Assembly (NCBI RefSeq): GCF_000524195.1
Contig: NW_020170396.1
Span: 812,127-876,126 of the forward strand
Source: Echinococcus granulosus
Lineage: Eukaryota > Platyhelminthes > Cestoda > Cyclophyllidea > Taeniidae
Reading direction: 5' to 3'
Length of the DNA: 64,000 nt
Each line of letters starts with the position of its first letter. Position 1 is the first letter of the stretch. Position numbers and translations under genes: made by a program. Below the pieces are notes generated by a model that saw nothing but the letters and a program-made list of their open reading frames with translations, made no database searches and had not been told where the DNA came from. This document shows, one piece after another, positions 51,421 to 63,358 of this stretch.

Positions 51421-54223
51421 GAGGCAGCTCAGGTAGGTAGGTGCTCTCTAAAAAACCTCTGAGAAAGCGAATTTTCAAGCCAGGCGGCGTATTTGCACCA
51501 TCTGCACTGGTTTAGCTGATCCGTCGGAGACGAAACTAATTGTGAGTTTCGCTTCATTTTTCCCATTTCAAGCTTTTTCCTCGCCACCACTCATCCGGAC
51601 TGATGTCATTCAGAGCCGAGGACTGTGACTTCCACTTAATTTAAGGGTAAATCCACTTCACGTAGGGGACAAATAGTTTGCGATAATGAAGGACCTAAAC
51701 TAGGAATTTTTTCGTGCCGCTGATTTTCCCCACTTTTCGTGGGCTTGTGCTAATTTGAAGGTAGGATTCCACATTCTTCAATTCAAGTGGACAAGTAGGA
51801 AATGAGTTAGTTAGCTCGGAGAAAACTAGATGCAAATTTGAAATCATGCGTTTTATTTTATCGCAGCACGCAAATGAAACTCGATCTTTGTGTTTATAAA
51901 TTTGCCCAACGATGGAAAAAACTCCTCATCCGATTTGGTGCAGTCAGTTATGGGTAATTTGGGGGCGCAAATTTATTTATTTGTGAGACAAATTTATATT
52001 GCAACCCGGTAACATCTAATCTTTGCCTGGAGTCTGTATTTCTCCTCAAAGATCTTCTTGGAATTACAAGAACCTCGTTTGTGTGGTAGATGTTGGAGGA
52101 TTGGATAGGAAATTCCCTAACATTGATAATAATGTCGTTCCTAAACCGTCTAAATATTATTGACACAACTTTTTTCCTTGCTTAAAGCATTTACATTCCT
52201 AGAAAGACCTCAGCATTGCGTTTAAAGGGCGCATTTGGGGTAGCGATGAGGGGGAGGGGGGCGGACGAAGTCGGATTCGGCCGCACCATACTAGTTTATG
52301 CTGAGGGGTTGTGGTGGCTTTGGGCTGAATTACCACTCGTGCGCTTTGTTTCCTAAGAAATGCTGACTGAACGAAGTAGTCAGTGCGTACACTGGCGGCT
52401 CTACGAAGGGCCGTTAAACATCCACCCACACCTGAATCATGCAAATCGGAATACCCGGGAATGGTGAATTTCTTTTTCCCACGCGGACCAGTGAGCGAAT
52501 TTGAGAATTTTTAGTGAATTCTCCACAAATAGTTCGGAATTCCCTTTTAAATAAATGAGGGCTTAAGTGTGTATCAGCGCAGAGCAGAAGAGGGTAGTGG
52601 ATGCAACAGACGTGTCTCTTAGCTCATCTTGCAGCATGATATTCGGTAACCCATCCAGGCGGCACAGACACAGACCCTTCCATGTGAGTTCGTTGTCACT
52701 TTTCCCTCTACCGCTAAATTTGATTTATTTAACTTGAAAAGTTATTTGGTTTCACGAGGTCAAGTGAGGCTTTAGCTAGCAGTCAGATGTTAGCAATGAA
52801 AACAACACCACCCTTAGGAAGTAACCTGGCCTCCCCTGGCTCCAAGGTTTTACACAGCTTTGGTCATTTTTAACGTTAACCTCTTTACTTTGTAATTCAT
52901 GATTGCTATTTCCCCCAGCTTAATCTAGAGGATGCGTTTATGTGCCTTAAATAGACCGCCTCTTCAGCATGATTAAAATAATATCCTTCTCATGCCCTCA
53001 TGGCCCCTAAATTAAATTTCCATGCTCTTTGTAACGAGGGCTTTTGAAGTAAGGCAATGTTTAAAACTCATGTACAAGGAGGTCTGCAAACACAAGCAAA
53101 ACTGTCTCCATCTGGAAAGAGGGTGGCTCAACTGGAGCCTTTGATGAAGCAACGTAGGGCTCTGTTTTCTAGGCTTACCTAATCGAGAGTTGTTTGCCGT
53201 TTGCGAGCCTCCTCCCTAGGGGTCTCGAAAACGCATTCTGGTTGTCTGAATGCCCTTCAATAGACCATCAACTTTGAGTGGCACGCAACCCAAAGTCACA
53301 ACGACTTTGTCTAGACGGTGCCAATAGAGAGAGGGTAGTGCGGATTTTCAGGAGGCCTTCGACAATAAAAGAGATCAGTTTAAAATTTATGTCCCCTCAG
53401 ATGCAATTTCTATTTCAATGAGGCCAATGCTGGCAACACATTAAACGTGTCCTCATTTCACTAGCCCTCTCAGTGGAAGAGAGTCAGTTTTCTCATCAAG
53501 ACGGGCATTTCTCAGGTTGTCCTCACAGTTGCCAGTTTATGAGTGGATAAGAATCAATGCAAATTATGCCATTTCAGTGGGTAAACAACTAAACTCCTAG
53601 GTTCCACCAACGCCATTCGCAGTGTTTAATGTTTTAATGGAACAATTTATTTTCACCTCTTTCCCCTTCGCCTACTCCCCATCCCTCAAGGAAGGTACGT
53701 GGAAATATTTTGGGCATTTCTGCTTGTCACGTTGGCATGCGATGAGCTATCAAGAATCCTTTATCATTAATTGAATTAATAGGCAGTGACTTTCAGAGTG
53801 ACATTTTTATGCCTTGTAGAGGCATCCCAATTAACAAAGAGGCTCTTCCACTTAGAAAGTAACGTAGCGAGGCATGTCTTTGCAAATCACCATGGCGAAA
53901 ATAGTTTCTAAATCGCGCAAAAGCAAATCCTACTAACTCCCTTTACCAACTGAAAGACAGGATTTTTGTGCATCAGCTACGTCACATCTTAAGGCATTGA
54001 AACAGCCCGATTCCAATTTAATTCCACCCTTATAAACGCCTCAGCAGGTTTCCCCAAGACGACTTCTATCGGTCATTGAGGGACTGATTAAAGTGCAGTT
54101 TTCTATGAGCACGCTTGACCTCCTCTTGCATCTCATAAACTAACAACTTGCAAAGTGCCAACAGCTGGTGCGTTATATGTTGAATGAATTTACTTTCTAC
54201 TAAAGTTAGCCACATCAACAAAA

Positions 54224-56158
54224 ATGGCGGTACCACTATATCATCGACAGTCTATCCAGCGGATTCCGGGCTACTTGCCAATGAAGCCACCAGAGAAGCC
54301 CTCCTCGCCCAGTGGTTCGTGGCGGACACTCAGTATGGAGAGCAAGAGTACCTCTACCTCCTCGGGCTATGGAACCCCTTGCGCAGTGCATGGGGAGGGC
54401 TATTGCCGACACTTGGTCCCAGTCTATACCGCGATGCCCTGCAGCTCAAACTTAAGCTATGACACTATGCTCGATACTGTGGCCGTCTACAAGAAGAGGT
54501 CTTATAATGCTCTCAAGCAGCGCTCGGGTTAGTTCTCGCATTGGCGTTGCCATGATTCTTGGAGAAGGTAAAATTTGGGTTTCTGACCCGCATTCGAAAA
54601 GCAGTCTAAGGATCCGCTGACGATGCTGTAAAAAGCAGGATTTCAGTGTCTCCTCAATCTTCTTTGCACCAGAAGGCTCTCACGTTAATTTAACTATAGA
54701 ATTAAATTGTGCAGACATAGCAATGGCATTTTATTATGACAAAAGTGCAGTGGCAGACGTTGTGTAAAGCTGACGAACCTAAGAATGACACGCACTCCCT
54801 CCTGACGACTGTATGGTAACGTAAAAGTTCTATCGCTTTGTGCCAACCCTTCACGTGTTTTGACTCGAAGACAAACAAATTTCAACACTGTTAGCTTAGG
54901 TCTGCCTGAGGGTGCACACATCCGCAGCACAATGCTACCGACTGCTTGTTTTGGCGAAGCTGCTCTCCATTTCTGTATTTGCCTGAGATCGACCTCCTCA
55001 AAGTGTAAACAAAGCATGTAACAAGCGGGCAAACCCCACCGCCTATAAGTCAGAGCGACATTTTGTTGACTTACTTTGTATTCAGAGTGAACTGAAAACC
55101 ACTTGCCAATAGCTGTCAAAGTAGTAACGATTTCACCTCTGTCATACACACGGAGTCACTGCTTATCAAGTGCCCCGACATTCACTGCATCAATGTGGCA
55201 GCTGCGGATCTCATTTAATGGAGCAAAGCTGCCAACATAAACCAGAATGGAAAATCTTCTAAGGTTTAGCAAACAACCGCGTTTGACTGTCGAATACTTT
55301 TGAGAGGTGTTTAGTAGGCTTTAAGTGGGTTCTGTCAAATGAAAGCCAAGAAGACCTTAGTCTCATACTGAAAAAAGTCGATTTTAAACCCCTTTATACA
55401 TACAAAGCAGTACTTTGTTTTGGCTGAACAGTAGCACTGACTGAAATTGATACTGAGCAGAAAATTGCCTTTTCTTTCAGGCGGAATGTATTATTATCGA
55501 CTGCGTGACAATTTGTCGCCTCCACGTCGTTTGGAGAATCAACGGAAGCTGAGTGAAGATCAGGTGATTCCCGAGCACCGGCACCAACAGAGGTGGCAGT
55601 ACCACCCGGACCGCCGTCTCAGTCAGCAGTGCTACAGTCACGTTAGAAGGAGTACCTGCAGTTGCCATCGTGACTATTGCAGTCATCGTCACAACTACTA
55701 TGACCTGCGCAAATCGCCCTACTTATCCTCCAGTAGCAGTGCCACCAGCACCTCTTGGAGGGAAGATGATGGAGGCTATTCGCCATTACGTGCCTTCCAA
55801 CCACCTTCCCCCAGCCACTTAATTCCCTGTAAGTCCGCCCTGACCCAAGCCCCTCGCCTCCCGCCCTAGTTGGTTGACTATCCAAGCACGCAAACTGCCA
55901 ATTAAGTAGAAGAACAAAAATCTCAACTAGAGCTTGTTAGAAACAGGTAGCTCACTTTTCACGCAGAAATGCAACTGCCTCTTCCCCCATTGACAGATTA
56001 CTTCAGATTGTCTTTTTTTTTTTGCAATGGTCCCGTGAGATAGCAATTAATGTCAATTTTTGCGTCGTTTATCAACAGGATTAATTAACCATATCATGCG
56101 CCTTTCCGATTAGGCACATCAAAATACGCAAAAAAATTGTGATGGGTGTTGATTGTGT

Positions 56159-56241
<83 letters not shown>

Positions 56242-59200
56242 GATGTAACGAAGAGCGGCATTATGTGGTCCCTAACATTTTCCCCTTTTAGCGAAATGGA
56301 AGTCTGAATCAGACCTCCGGGGTAAGTGCCGTTTGTACACCACTTTAAAGTATTCTCATTTCTGAAATAGAAAAAAATAACGAAAAGTTTCCGTTTAATG
56401 AAATCATTTAAACAAATTTGGCTTTTTCATGGAGAGTAATGAAGGGATTGTTGACTTGATGATAGGACCTCGTCAAGGTCACGGACATGCTTTGCATAAA
56501 TTTGCAATCAGTTAATTCTTACCTTAAATGAAAAGAAAGGGGTGGTGGTGGTGGTTAAATGGTTCTACTCACTATTCGTATCGTCTCCCTTTCAGCCTAC
56601 AACAGGTTCAATGTGAACGGTAAGTTACTACTACACAAAACTTGACACCCCCTCGAAGCTTCCGTTCCTTTTAGACTTATGCGATTCTCTCAGCCACTGC
56701 ATCAATATGATGCAGCATTCTAGTAAATTTGCACTCCCAACAACCGATCATAGCCTTTTTGAATGACTGCGGCGCCTCTGACTGCGGTCTGGGGCCAAGC
56801 ACACCACCGCGTATTCGACCTATCCCTAAAATTAAGGTCTAGAAGTAAATGTGAAGGTTTTTTACATGACCCACGGGAAGCTTAAGCTCTTTCTTCTATA
56901 TTTGCTCACTAGTAAGAACTCTAGACGAAGAGGCCAATGAGAGTAAGTTCTTTCCCTGTTCACATGATGACTTATGCTTTTAGCCCACCCAGTTGGTATT
57001 AACCGTTTCCCCTCCTCATTTCAGTTTATAACGAACTTTTGGACACAGCCGATATGCTGGGTAAGCCCAATGCTAAATTTTAAATCCAAAAAGCATTTCG
57101 GCATTAAATTTGTCTTATGGGAGCCTACAGCATAGTTCAGTGCGTCGGGGGGGAAGACAATCGCAGCCGCCTGGCAATAATATTTTGGCATATATTATCG
57201 CACACCTCCAGTAAAAGTTCAATTAATATCCATGCAGGAGGAGGGATATTTTAAGAGAAAATTTCTTTGAACAAAAGAACATTTTTTTTTTCACATTTAC
57301 TGGCTATCACAATGCGAAGTGGAATTGCAAATAACCTATACTTTGCCCTGTGGCCGATTGAAGGAGTAGGTACAGCGTAGGGGGAATAGTAGCGGTAATG
57401 AGAACTGGCGTAAGAACCTTATGACATAGTCTGAGATCCCTAAGCGAAAGAAAGGCGTATTCATTACCTAAACAGCTTCACTGGACCAAAAGACGAAGAC
57501 GACAGAAACTCGACTCATAGGTGTCGGAATGTACCCGCCGCCGGTTCCACAAAGGCACAAATCGGTAAGGCAAATTTTCAAATTGTCTTCTTTTGTTCCT
57601 AAACAGGAGCTTTGAATGTAAATTATAGTGCCTATCACTTTATCTTGCTATCCGATTTCCCCTTAAGTTGTTCGTATTACCTCTGTTGCTAAACTATTTA
57701 ATGGCAAACATGGTTTGGGGCAGTCCTCGAGTTGACGTTACCCATTGGGAAGGCATTGAATCGGTGGCAACACTACTGGCTCTCGTAACAGAACCGACCT
57801 CAGAGGTTTCATCTTAGGTCAGGACTCACACGGACCACTAAAATACGGCATTTTACCATGCAGCACAGATTTGACTTGCTTCTACTGACCCGTGCCAACA
57901 GCCGTTGCTGTCATCTTGTGGACGGAGTTCGTCACACCTAATCGCTTTCGCGAGTCTAACTTTGAAACGAAAATAATGAAAATAAATGGAAAAGAACCCT
58001 ATGATCAGAATCCCCTGCTCTTAAAGGAGTTAAGCTTTGTCATAGGGAAGAACTCTTTTTATATATCATGAACTTCCTTATTGACTTCATCATCCTTGTG
58101 ATTGGCACACCACTGCCCCTAAAAAGACTACCACCTCAATTTTCTTATTGCGGTAGTGCTGCACGTCACGAGCGATGACGAGGGAGCGATTAATGCAACT
58201 GTTTACTTTTGATGAATGCGATCGTGCTTATCGTACTTGCCACCCTCGCCGAATTTTCACTTTTGCGGTTTCAGTGCCACAATTTGCGAAATTCGGTCCT
58301 GGCGACGAAGCCAAAGGAAGCGATCACTTCTAGACCCATCCCTAAGCTGTTAGACAGGTAAGCACCATATTGTATCGCGCGTGGAGTTTTAATTGATAGC
58401 AATGAAATGCTGAGGTCGGGGATTTCTTTCACTCCCACCGTAAATGCTTGCGGCAAATCACCAACCGTGCCAAGTAGACACGGCCACACCCCTATTCAGT
58501 TGACACTACTGAGGGCGGCCAACTGGCTCTGTGCGTCGTCTTTTGGCTTAAGTCAGGCGATGTGTCCTACACCATTAAACTCGTCCATTCATATGAAACT
58601 TCATCTCGGCTCCCCACTCACTACTAGACCTCCTCTGTTCAAATTACTACTAATTTTAAAGCGATTTAGCCGAAACATATGAAGGGGATTTTATCTCAAC
58701 GATCAGGGAAAAATGCTCAAAATCGCAAAAAACCATGCTTTTTGTCTTGCGTTTTCCTATGTAACTTTTGGGATTATTTGATAACATTCCTCCTCAAACT
58801 AACATCTCAGTTACTCGTCTTCTTTCCTCTGTTTTAAATTTAGCACCATAGGTTCCATCCAACTTTCTAGAAGGTAGATTCTTGCCAGCAAGTCACATAG
58901 AGAAATAGAACTAATAAGAATTTTTGATGGAAATACAGGATTTCCATTACCAAGGCAACTGAGAACTTTCTGTAATCATTGTTATTAAATCCTTGAATTA
59001 TGCGAGGTGGAAAAAAAACTTTGCAGCGCTCTTGATCCCTCCTGAGTTTGCATGACTCACAGCTGGGAGCTGGTCTCCAGAGTGAATGTGTGATCACACG
59101 CGTAACTAACCAGCTGCCACTAGAATAGACCTTGCGGAAGTTGTCATATGATGTCTGAATCACTAATTTTTTGGCAAATCAAGTCTGCCGATAAGACTGA

Positions 59201-59772
59201 CACAAATGAATTGGATGAGACGCTATGATTAAAGGAACTTATTTTCCGGTAGGCGAAGACAACGAAGAACTAGTCAGCTGCGTACCCCGACCAACATGAC
59301 GCCTCAGCGTGCCTCCGGGGACGTCGGGCTCAGTTGCCCCTTGGAGGGCTCAACGAATGTCCTAATGCCAGATCGTGACGAGGAGAGCGCATTGGAAGCT
59401 CTGGAGGCCGTGGTGAACCTAGATTACCTTAAACTCAAGCCTGGTCTATTCGCAAACGGTGGCCGCAGCAGCGGTCCCACACCGATAATCCGTGCCTATA
59501 GTGGCGAGACGGAGGATGATTGGTTGAAACAGCAGGCTCGCCATTTGAACGGAAACGTCAGTCCCATCAATTTCAGTGTGGTCGAAATCGATGACGACGA
59601 CGATAATACCGAGAAGTTAGGACCGGAAACACTGCCACTAGATGTGGTGGATGCGGAACTGATCGATCCCATCCATACGCTAAGTGTCGCAACCTCGGGC
59701 CAGGGAAGTGGGAGCTACTCTGAGTTCACAAATTCAGAAGACATGAGCTGTCTTTCCGAGCTTGATGTCTAA
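54224..59772 (+). CDS. Disordered Ser/Pro/Arg-rich protein with micro-exon cassette; function unknown
   Basis: Not recognised. Nine exons: 54224-54527, 55481-55828, 56292-56321, 56596-56619, 56913-56942, 57025-57060, 57476-57564, 58275-58357 and 59253-59772; 487 residues, every junction in phase with GT-AG ends. The N-terminal half is rich in Ser, Pro, Tyr, His and Arg (IQRIPGYLPMKPPEKPSSPS, GGMYYYRLRDNLSPPRR). Four micro-exons encode SKWKSESDLR, AYNRFNVN, VRTLDEEANE and IYNELLDTADML, joining into a short acidic helix. Next come an SH3-type PPPVPQR motif, a basic RRRQRR run across the last junction, and an acidic C-terminal exon (ESALEALEAVVNLDYLKLKP, EIDDDDDNTEK). It ends in ELDV, a possible class II PDZ ligand. 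No signal peptide or membrane helix. A splice acceptor at 54209 may mean more exons upstream; the ATG at 54224 is only the first in-frame one. A cytoplasmic scaffold is a guess. Confidence 0.72.
56154..56238 (+). repeat. (TG)n microsatellite, about 42 units
   Basis: Nearly pure (TG)n with one TA interruption near its start. It is in the intron before the first micro-exon and ends 53 bases before that exon's acceptor; in the pre-mRNA it is a long UG repeat. Confidence 0.97.
56292..57060 (+). other. Cassette of four symmetric micro-exons
   Basis: Exons of 30, 24, 30 and 36 bases, each flanked by good pyrimidine-tract acceptors and GTAAG donors, each beginning and ending in phase 1. Any subset can be skipped without a frameshift. 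Introns between them are 274, 293, 82 and, after the last, 415 bases. Confidence 0.75.
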
Positions 59773-61139
59773 CGACAACGACCACCACGTAATTCTTCCT
59801 ATGCTGATGCACCGACGAGTGTGCATTTGTATACAGAGGGTCCTGCTTTGTCCCAGTTTCATACTAACATTATAATCGCCTTGTTCTTTGTTTTCGGCCC
59901 CTCTTAGCGACCTTGTCTCTGTGTATGAGGCATCATTTTCTTTCACAGTCTTCCATTTTACCGGTGATTGACGCAACTAATCGGAGAATCAGGACCGTCG
60001 ACTAGCCCTTAAACACAACCCAAAAGCCAAAACTCATTTTAAGAAGGTCTGCACTGTGTCCAGATCTCTGTTGCATTATTTATATTTTGAAACAGCCGGT
60101 CATCTTGGTGTCGAATGATGGAATGCCTTGTCGCAAGCGCATGATGTATGAAAGGTACTTGAGTCATGTCGAGACATCAGGTTTGGTGTGTGCTAATGAG
60201 CGTCGGTGTGTCACACACTGCCGCCTTAATGAGCTGAAAATGAGTAGGGCAGAACTGCTGTACAGAGAGCTCGTGTACAATTACGTGAAATCCTGCACAG
60301 AGAAGCACGTAATCGGATATCTCTAGCTAAAATGGCGCCTTGGAGAAGCCCGTAATTTAAGGCATTTTTTAGGCAACAATGGGACAAAAGAGGCAAATAA
60401 TGCTGCCTAAAGTGATAGTTTGCTCATGCAGAATATCTACAGCGGTTTAGGGGTACTGGGAAAACTAGTACTATCTGCTAAGGGCATTCCCTCCCCAATG
60501 CATGCCTCCATAAGGTGATCTCCACATTAGTTTTTGGGCTTCACTATGAGAATTATTGGCGCAACAGTGACTGATTTTTTGACACTCTAAAATTTAACGC
60601 CCTTCGGGTAAACAAAGGTAGTGAATCTGTTTTGCAAATACTTTAACCTCAGGGCAAATCATTTCATGAACACCTTATTTGCTCATTTTATACACGACCA
60701 TGACTCAAATGCATGATTATATTTGCGAAAAGTTTTAAAATACATTGACGACATTTGAGAAGACGTAAATTTTGCCAAGGGTAGACAGAATTAAACTACT
60801 TGCTAAATTAACGTCAAGGCATTGTTTACGCTGACATACTGCAGACTGGGAAGATAATGGATCCCGACTGAAATATTTGTTTCATTTATGGTGGGAATTG
60901 GTGCTTGGAATTCTGGTTACTCGTTGTCTCCTCATGAGGCGGATCATCGAAGGTCGGTAGGTGTGGAAGTCGTATTACGGTTGGTGGTGGATAGACCTAA
61001 CGGAGAATGCTAGTGTTGTATGCTATTGAAGTTTTAATAGTAGACATACACTAATCACCCCGCAAGAAAGCATACAACGACTAAAAAATGAAATGAATTT
61101 TTAAGGCACCGAATGCCAAAATAAACAAAGCATTCTTAC
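59773..61139. other. 3' flank of the micro-exon gene
   Basis: Probable 3' UTR then intergenic sequence. An open frame at 60087-60326 plus (79 codons, ends VIGYL) has no family signature and no clear start context. AATAAA at about 61120 is the nearest strong poly(A) hexamer I saw. Confidence 0.4.
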
Positions 61140-61331
61140 CTTAACTACCGAAGTCTGCGCCAACTGAAGTAGCAGTTCTTCGGCTCCATGCTGCAAGTGC
61201 AATAAAGACAGTTGGATTTAAGGGAAATACAACTGAAGCCTGTGCTACTTTTATGTTAAACAAACGCACCATACTGGATTTGGCAGTCTTTCTGCGACAT
61301 TTCCTGAATTCCTTCATTGTCAACGCCAAGG
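61140..61331. other. Exon-like segment, strand ambiguous
   Basis: On minus, 61190-61140 is bounded by a good acceptor (tattgcacttgcag) and donor (gtaagaat) and reads 17 codons in phase 0, HGAEELLLQLAQTSVVK. On plus, a frame open from about 61149 to a gtaatg donor at 61332 includes TILDLAVFLRHFLNSF. Both look plausible, they overlap, and neither could be joined to other exons. At most one is real. Confidence 0.25.
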
Positions 61332-62929
61332 TAATGTGTGCACAACGTGTTTATCGATTGCCACGTGAACTGGTGGCATTTGATTAATGACCGAAGGCGC
61401 ATCCAACTTAGGGGCGCGCTATTTCTTTTGGCTAGAAAAAGGCATATTGCAATGTGCTCAGTTTTGTGTACTAAAGATTCTTTTTAGCTGGATGAGCTCA
61501 TCCCACATTTATTAAAGGAAGTATAGAACTAGGAATTGCATACTTTACGACTAAGAATCCTGATCCCAGTACTTTTCATTTTTCTTTGTAATAAATGAAC
61601 TAAACTCGCCTGAACGCACGCTATCAGTCATACTTTTGCCGTTGATTTAGTAACTTGCTATCAAAGGTAGGCTTTGCAGATACTTTTATATTGTCTGATT
61701 TATTGTCGATATTTGTCCAGTATGGAAAAATTAGAGAATGCGGTGAATAGCCGCCTCAAAAATCCTTGTACAATGGAAGCAAAATAGACACAAGGAGATT
61801 CATCGTGTGGTTTGGGTGCTAAGCTCCCCTCTTTTCATAAAAACCATTGTACGGTTCCCACCGCATTGACGATTTCGCACATCCAGAAGATGGTACCGTA
61901 GAAACACCAGAATGGTCTCATATCCTAAGTTGGTGTTCTACTACTTCATAATGGAGTAAGCATTACTAAACAAAAAGCCGACTTATAGTGCAAACGAAGT
62001 TCCATATTTTAGGTGGTGAAAACAGATCCTCTTATTGCAAAATCCCATCTTTTAATGTCCAAGAACAACAAATGTTCTCGTCACGACAATGCCTTTCTAC
62101 TTCGTCAAATTACCTCACTATGTAGGCTAATGCGATTAAAATATGATAACTCCTTGAGCAGAACTCAAAGATGAATGTCAAAGCTACCTTTTCTTCGTGA
62201 GTTATTACGCTATTCTCCCCACTTGAGGGAAAGTCTCGTGAAACTTCTCAATACATAATAGAATGCATAGTCACCGCATACCTGTATTCTTTACCATCAT
62301 TTAATGGATATTTCAACATTAAAATGTCCCGATATTCACCATTTATGCGCAGCGCATGAGAACTCACAAGAACTTGGGGCTTAATACGTTTAGTCGTCAG
62401 CAATTAAAGTGTTTACTTTAAGCAATTTTGCACGGTTTTTGCTTCATAGCACAAATGCACTTTACATTTACTATATTTCCCCCAAAGGTGTGTTCCACCT
62501 CAACGGTCAACAAACATTTTTACGCGCTCATAAAGCTGGCCAGAACGCAACAGACTTAGTTTAATTCACGAAACTGCTTTCTTTGCAGATTAGTACAATT
62601 TTACTCTGATCTCAATAATAGGATAGTAAAAATATCAAAAATACAAGCTTTAAGGGTCATGGCTACAAAGAGAAGTGATGCGTTCAAACTAATGTAATGC
62701 AGCATATCTGAAACACAAGTTATACCAAGTTGTCACTGGAAATCACCAGTGTAAAACAATCTAGCATGCGTCATGTTATTAAGAGCAATCAAATTAAGTG
62801 TCAGTGGAAAAGTGCATTCTTGTGGTGCAACCAAAAATTATTTTTTCAAGCGGTCGATGATGCTTAAATCGCCCCCACTTGAACTGATTGGTCTACCCTC
62901 TACACCAGTCAGCATCACACACCATTCAA
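61332..62929. other. AT-rich sequence without recognisable gene
   Basis: I see no exon, RNA gene or repeat with support here. Confidence 0.4.
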
Positions 62930-63335
62930 GAATGGCGCGTGCGTGCGCACGCAACCCGGCGCGCAGCACGAAAACAGGTGATGGTGGAAAACACACACAC
63001 ACCAAGGGAGGCAGAATACGAACCCTCCGTCGTGCATATTATAACGGCAGCAAGGAGGCGAGCAAAGGGGCACCATTTTTGGCACAGTGTTGGCGGTGGA
63101 CGCTTGAAAGAGCACTGGTACTGCTACTCCAACGTCTGTACGCGCGTGCGAGCAACCCAGCCGGCGAACGTGCTGCCAACCCAGCCACCTAGCGTGTGTA
63201 CGTGCATGCACGTACGTGTGCCTTCTACAGGAGGAAAAGCGTATTCCTGCATCTAAATTCCCCCATCCCACCCGCCCTTCCTGCCGCCGTCCCTGTTTTT
63301 CGTTACACTAATCAGACGTGTGCGCGGTGGAAACA
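62930..63335 (+). promoter_or_regulatory. CpG-rich segment, possible promoter and 5' leader
   Basis: Sharp rise in G+C and CpG with alternating GC purine-pyrimidine runs and a short CA repeat, immediately before a well-placed ATG at 63336. Long open frames here exist on both strands, as expected of GC-rich non-coding sequence. Confidence 0.35.
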
Positions 63336-63358
63336 ATGGATTACGGCACAGTTACCTT
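63336..63358 (+). CDS. Possible first coding exon of an unidentified gene
   Basis: ATG in strong start context (aaacaATGG) followed by DYGTVT and a consensus donor gtaagttgg after 63358, leaving phase 2. Downstream acceptors up to the window end give only short continuations, for example at 63734 reading FSTMSQLILHLWD then a gtgtaa donor. The gene, if real, runs off the right edge. No family can be named from eight codons. Confidence 0.3.

Larger units (their letters stand above)
44707..54209. other. Long gene-poor interval upstream of the micro-exon gene
   Basis: About 9.5 kb with no coding exon that I can defend. Open frames (for example 46701-46994 plus, 46742-47071 minus, 50262-50522 plus) are short, often overlapping on opposite strands, and lack domain signatures. 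It may contain the promoter and non-coding first exon of the gene at 54224. A G-rich box near 49957-49969, followed by CTTATAAG at 49997-50004 and a GC-richer stretch, is the most promoter-like spot. Confidence 0.4.

Noticed and set aside
54184..54462. Alternative plus-strand frame (92 codons) over the first exon of the micro-exon gene
   Set aside because: It ends in a stop before any donor, whereas the frame starting at 54224 reaches a donor in the phase needed by the next exon.
60087..60326. 79-codon plus-strand frame after the micro-exon gene
   Set aside because: Isolated, no signature; cannot be joined in phase to the preceding exon as an alternative end.
62773..63271. Long frames on both strands in the CpG-rich block
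   Set aside because: GC-rich sequence has few stops; residues are low-complexity Arg/Ala/His and match nothing.
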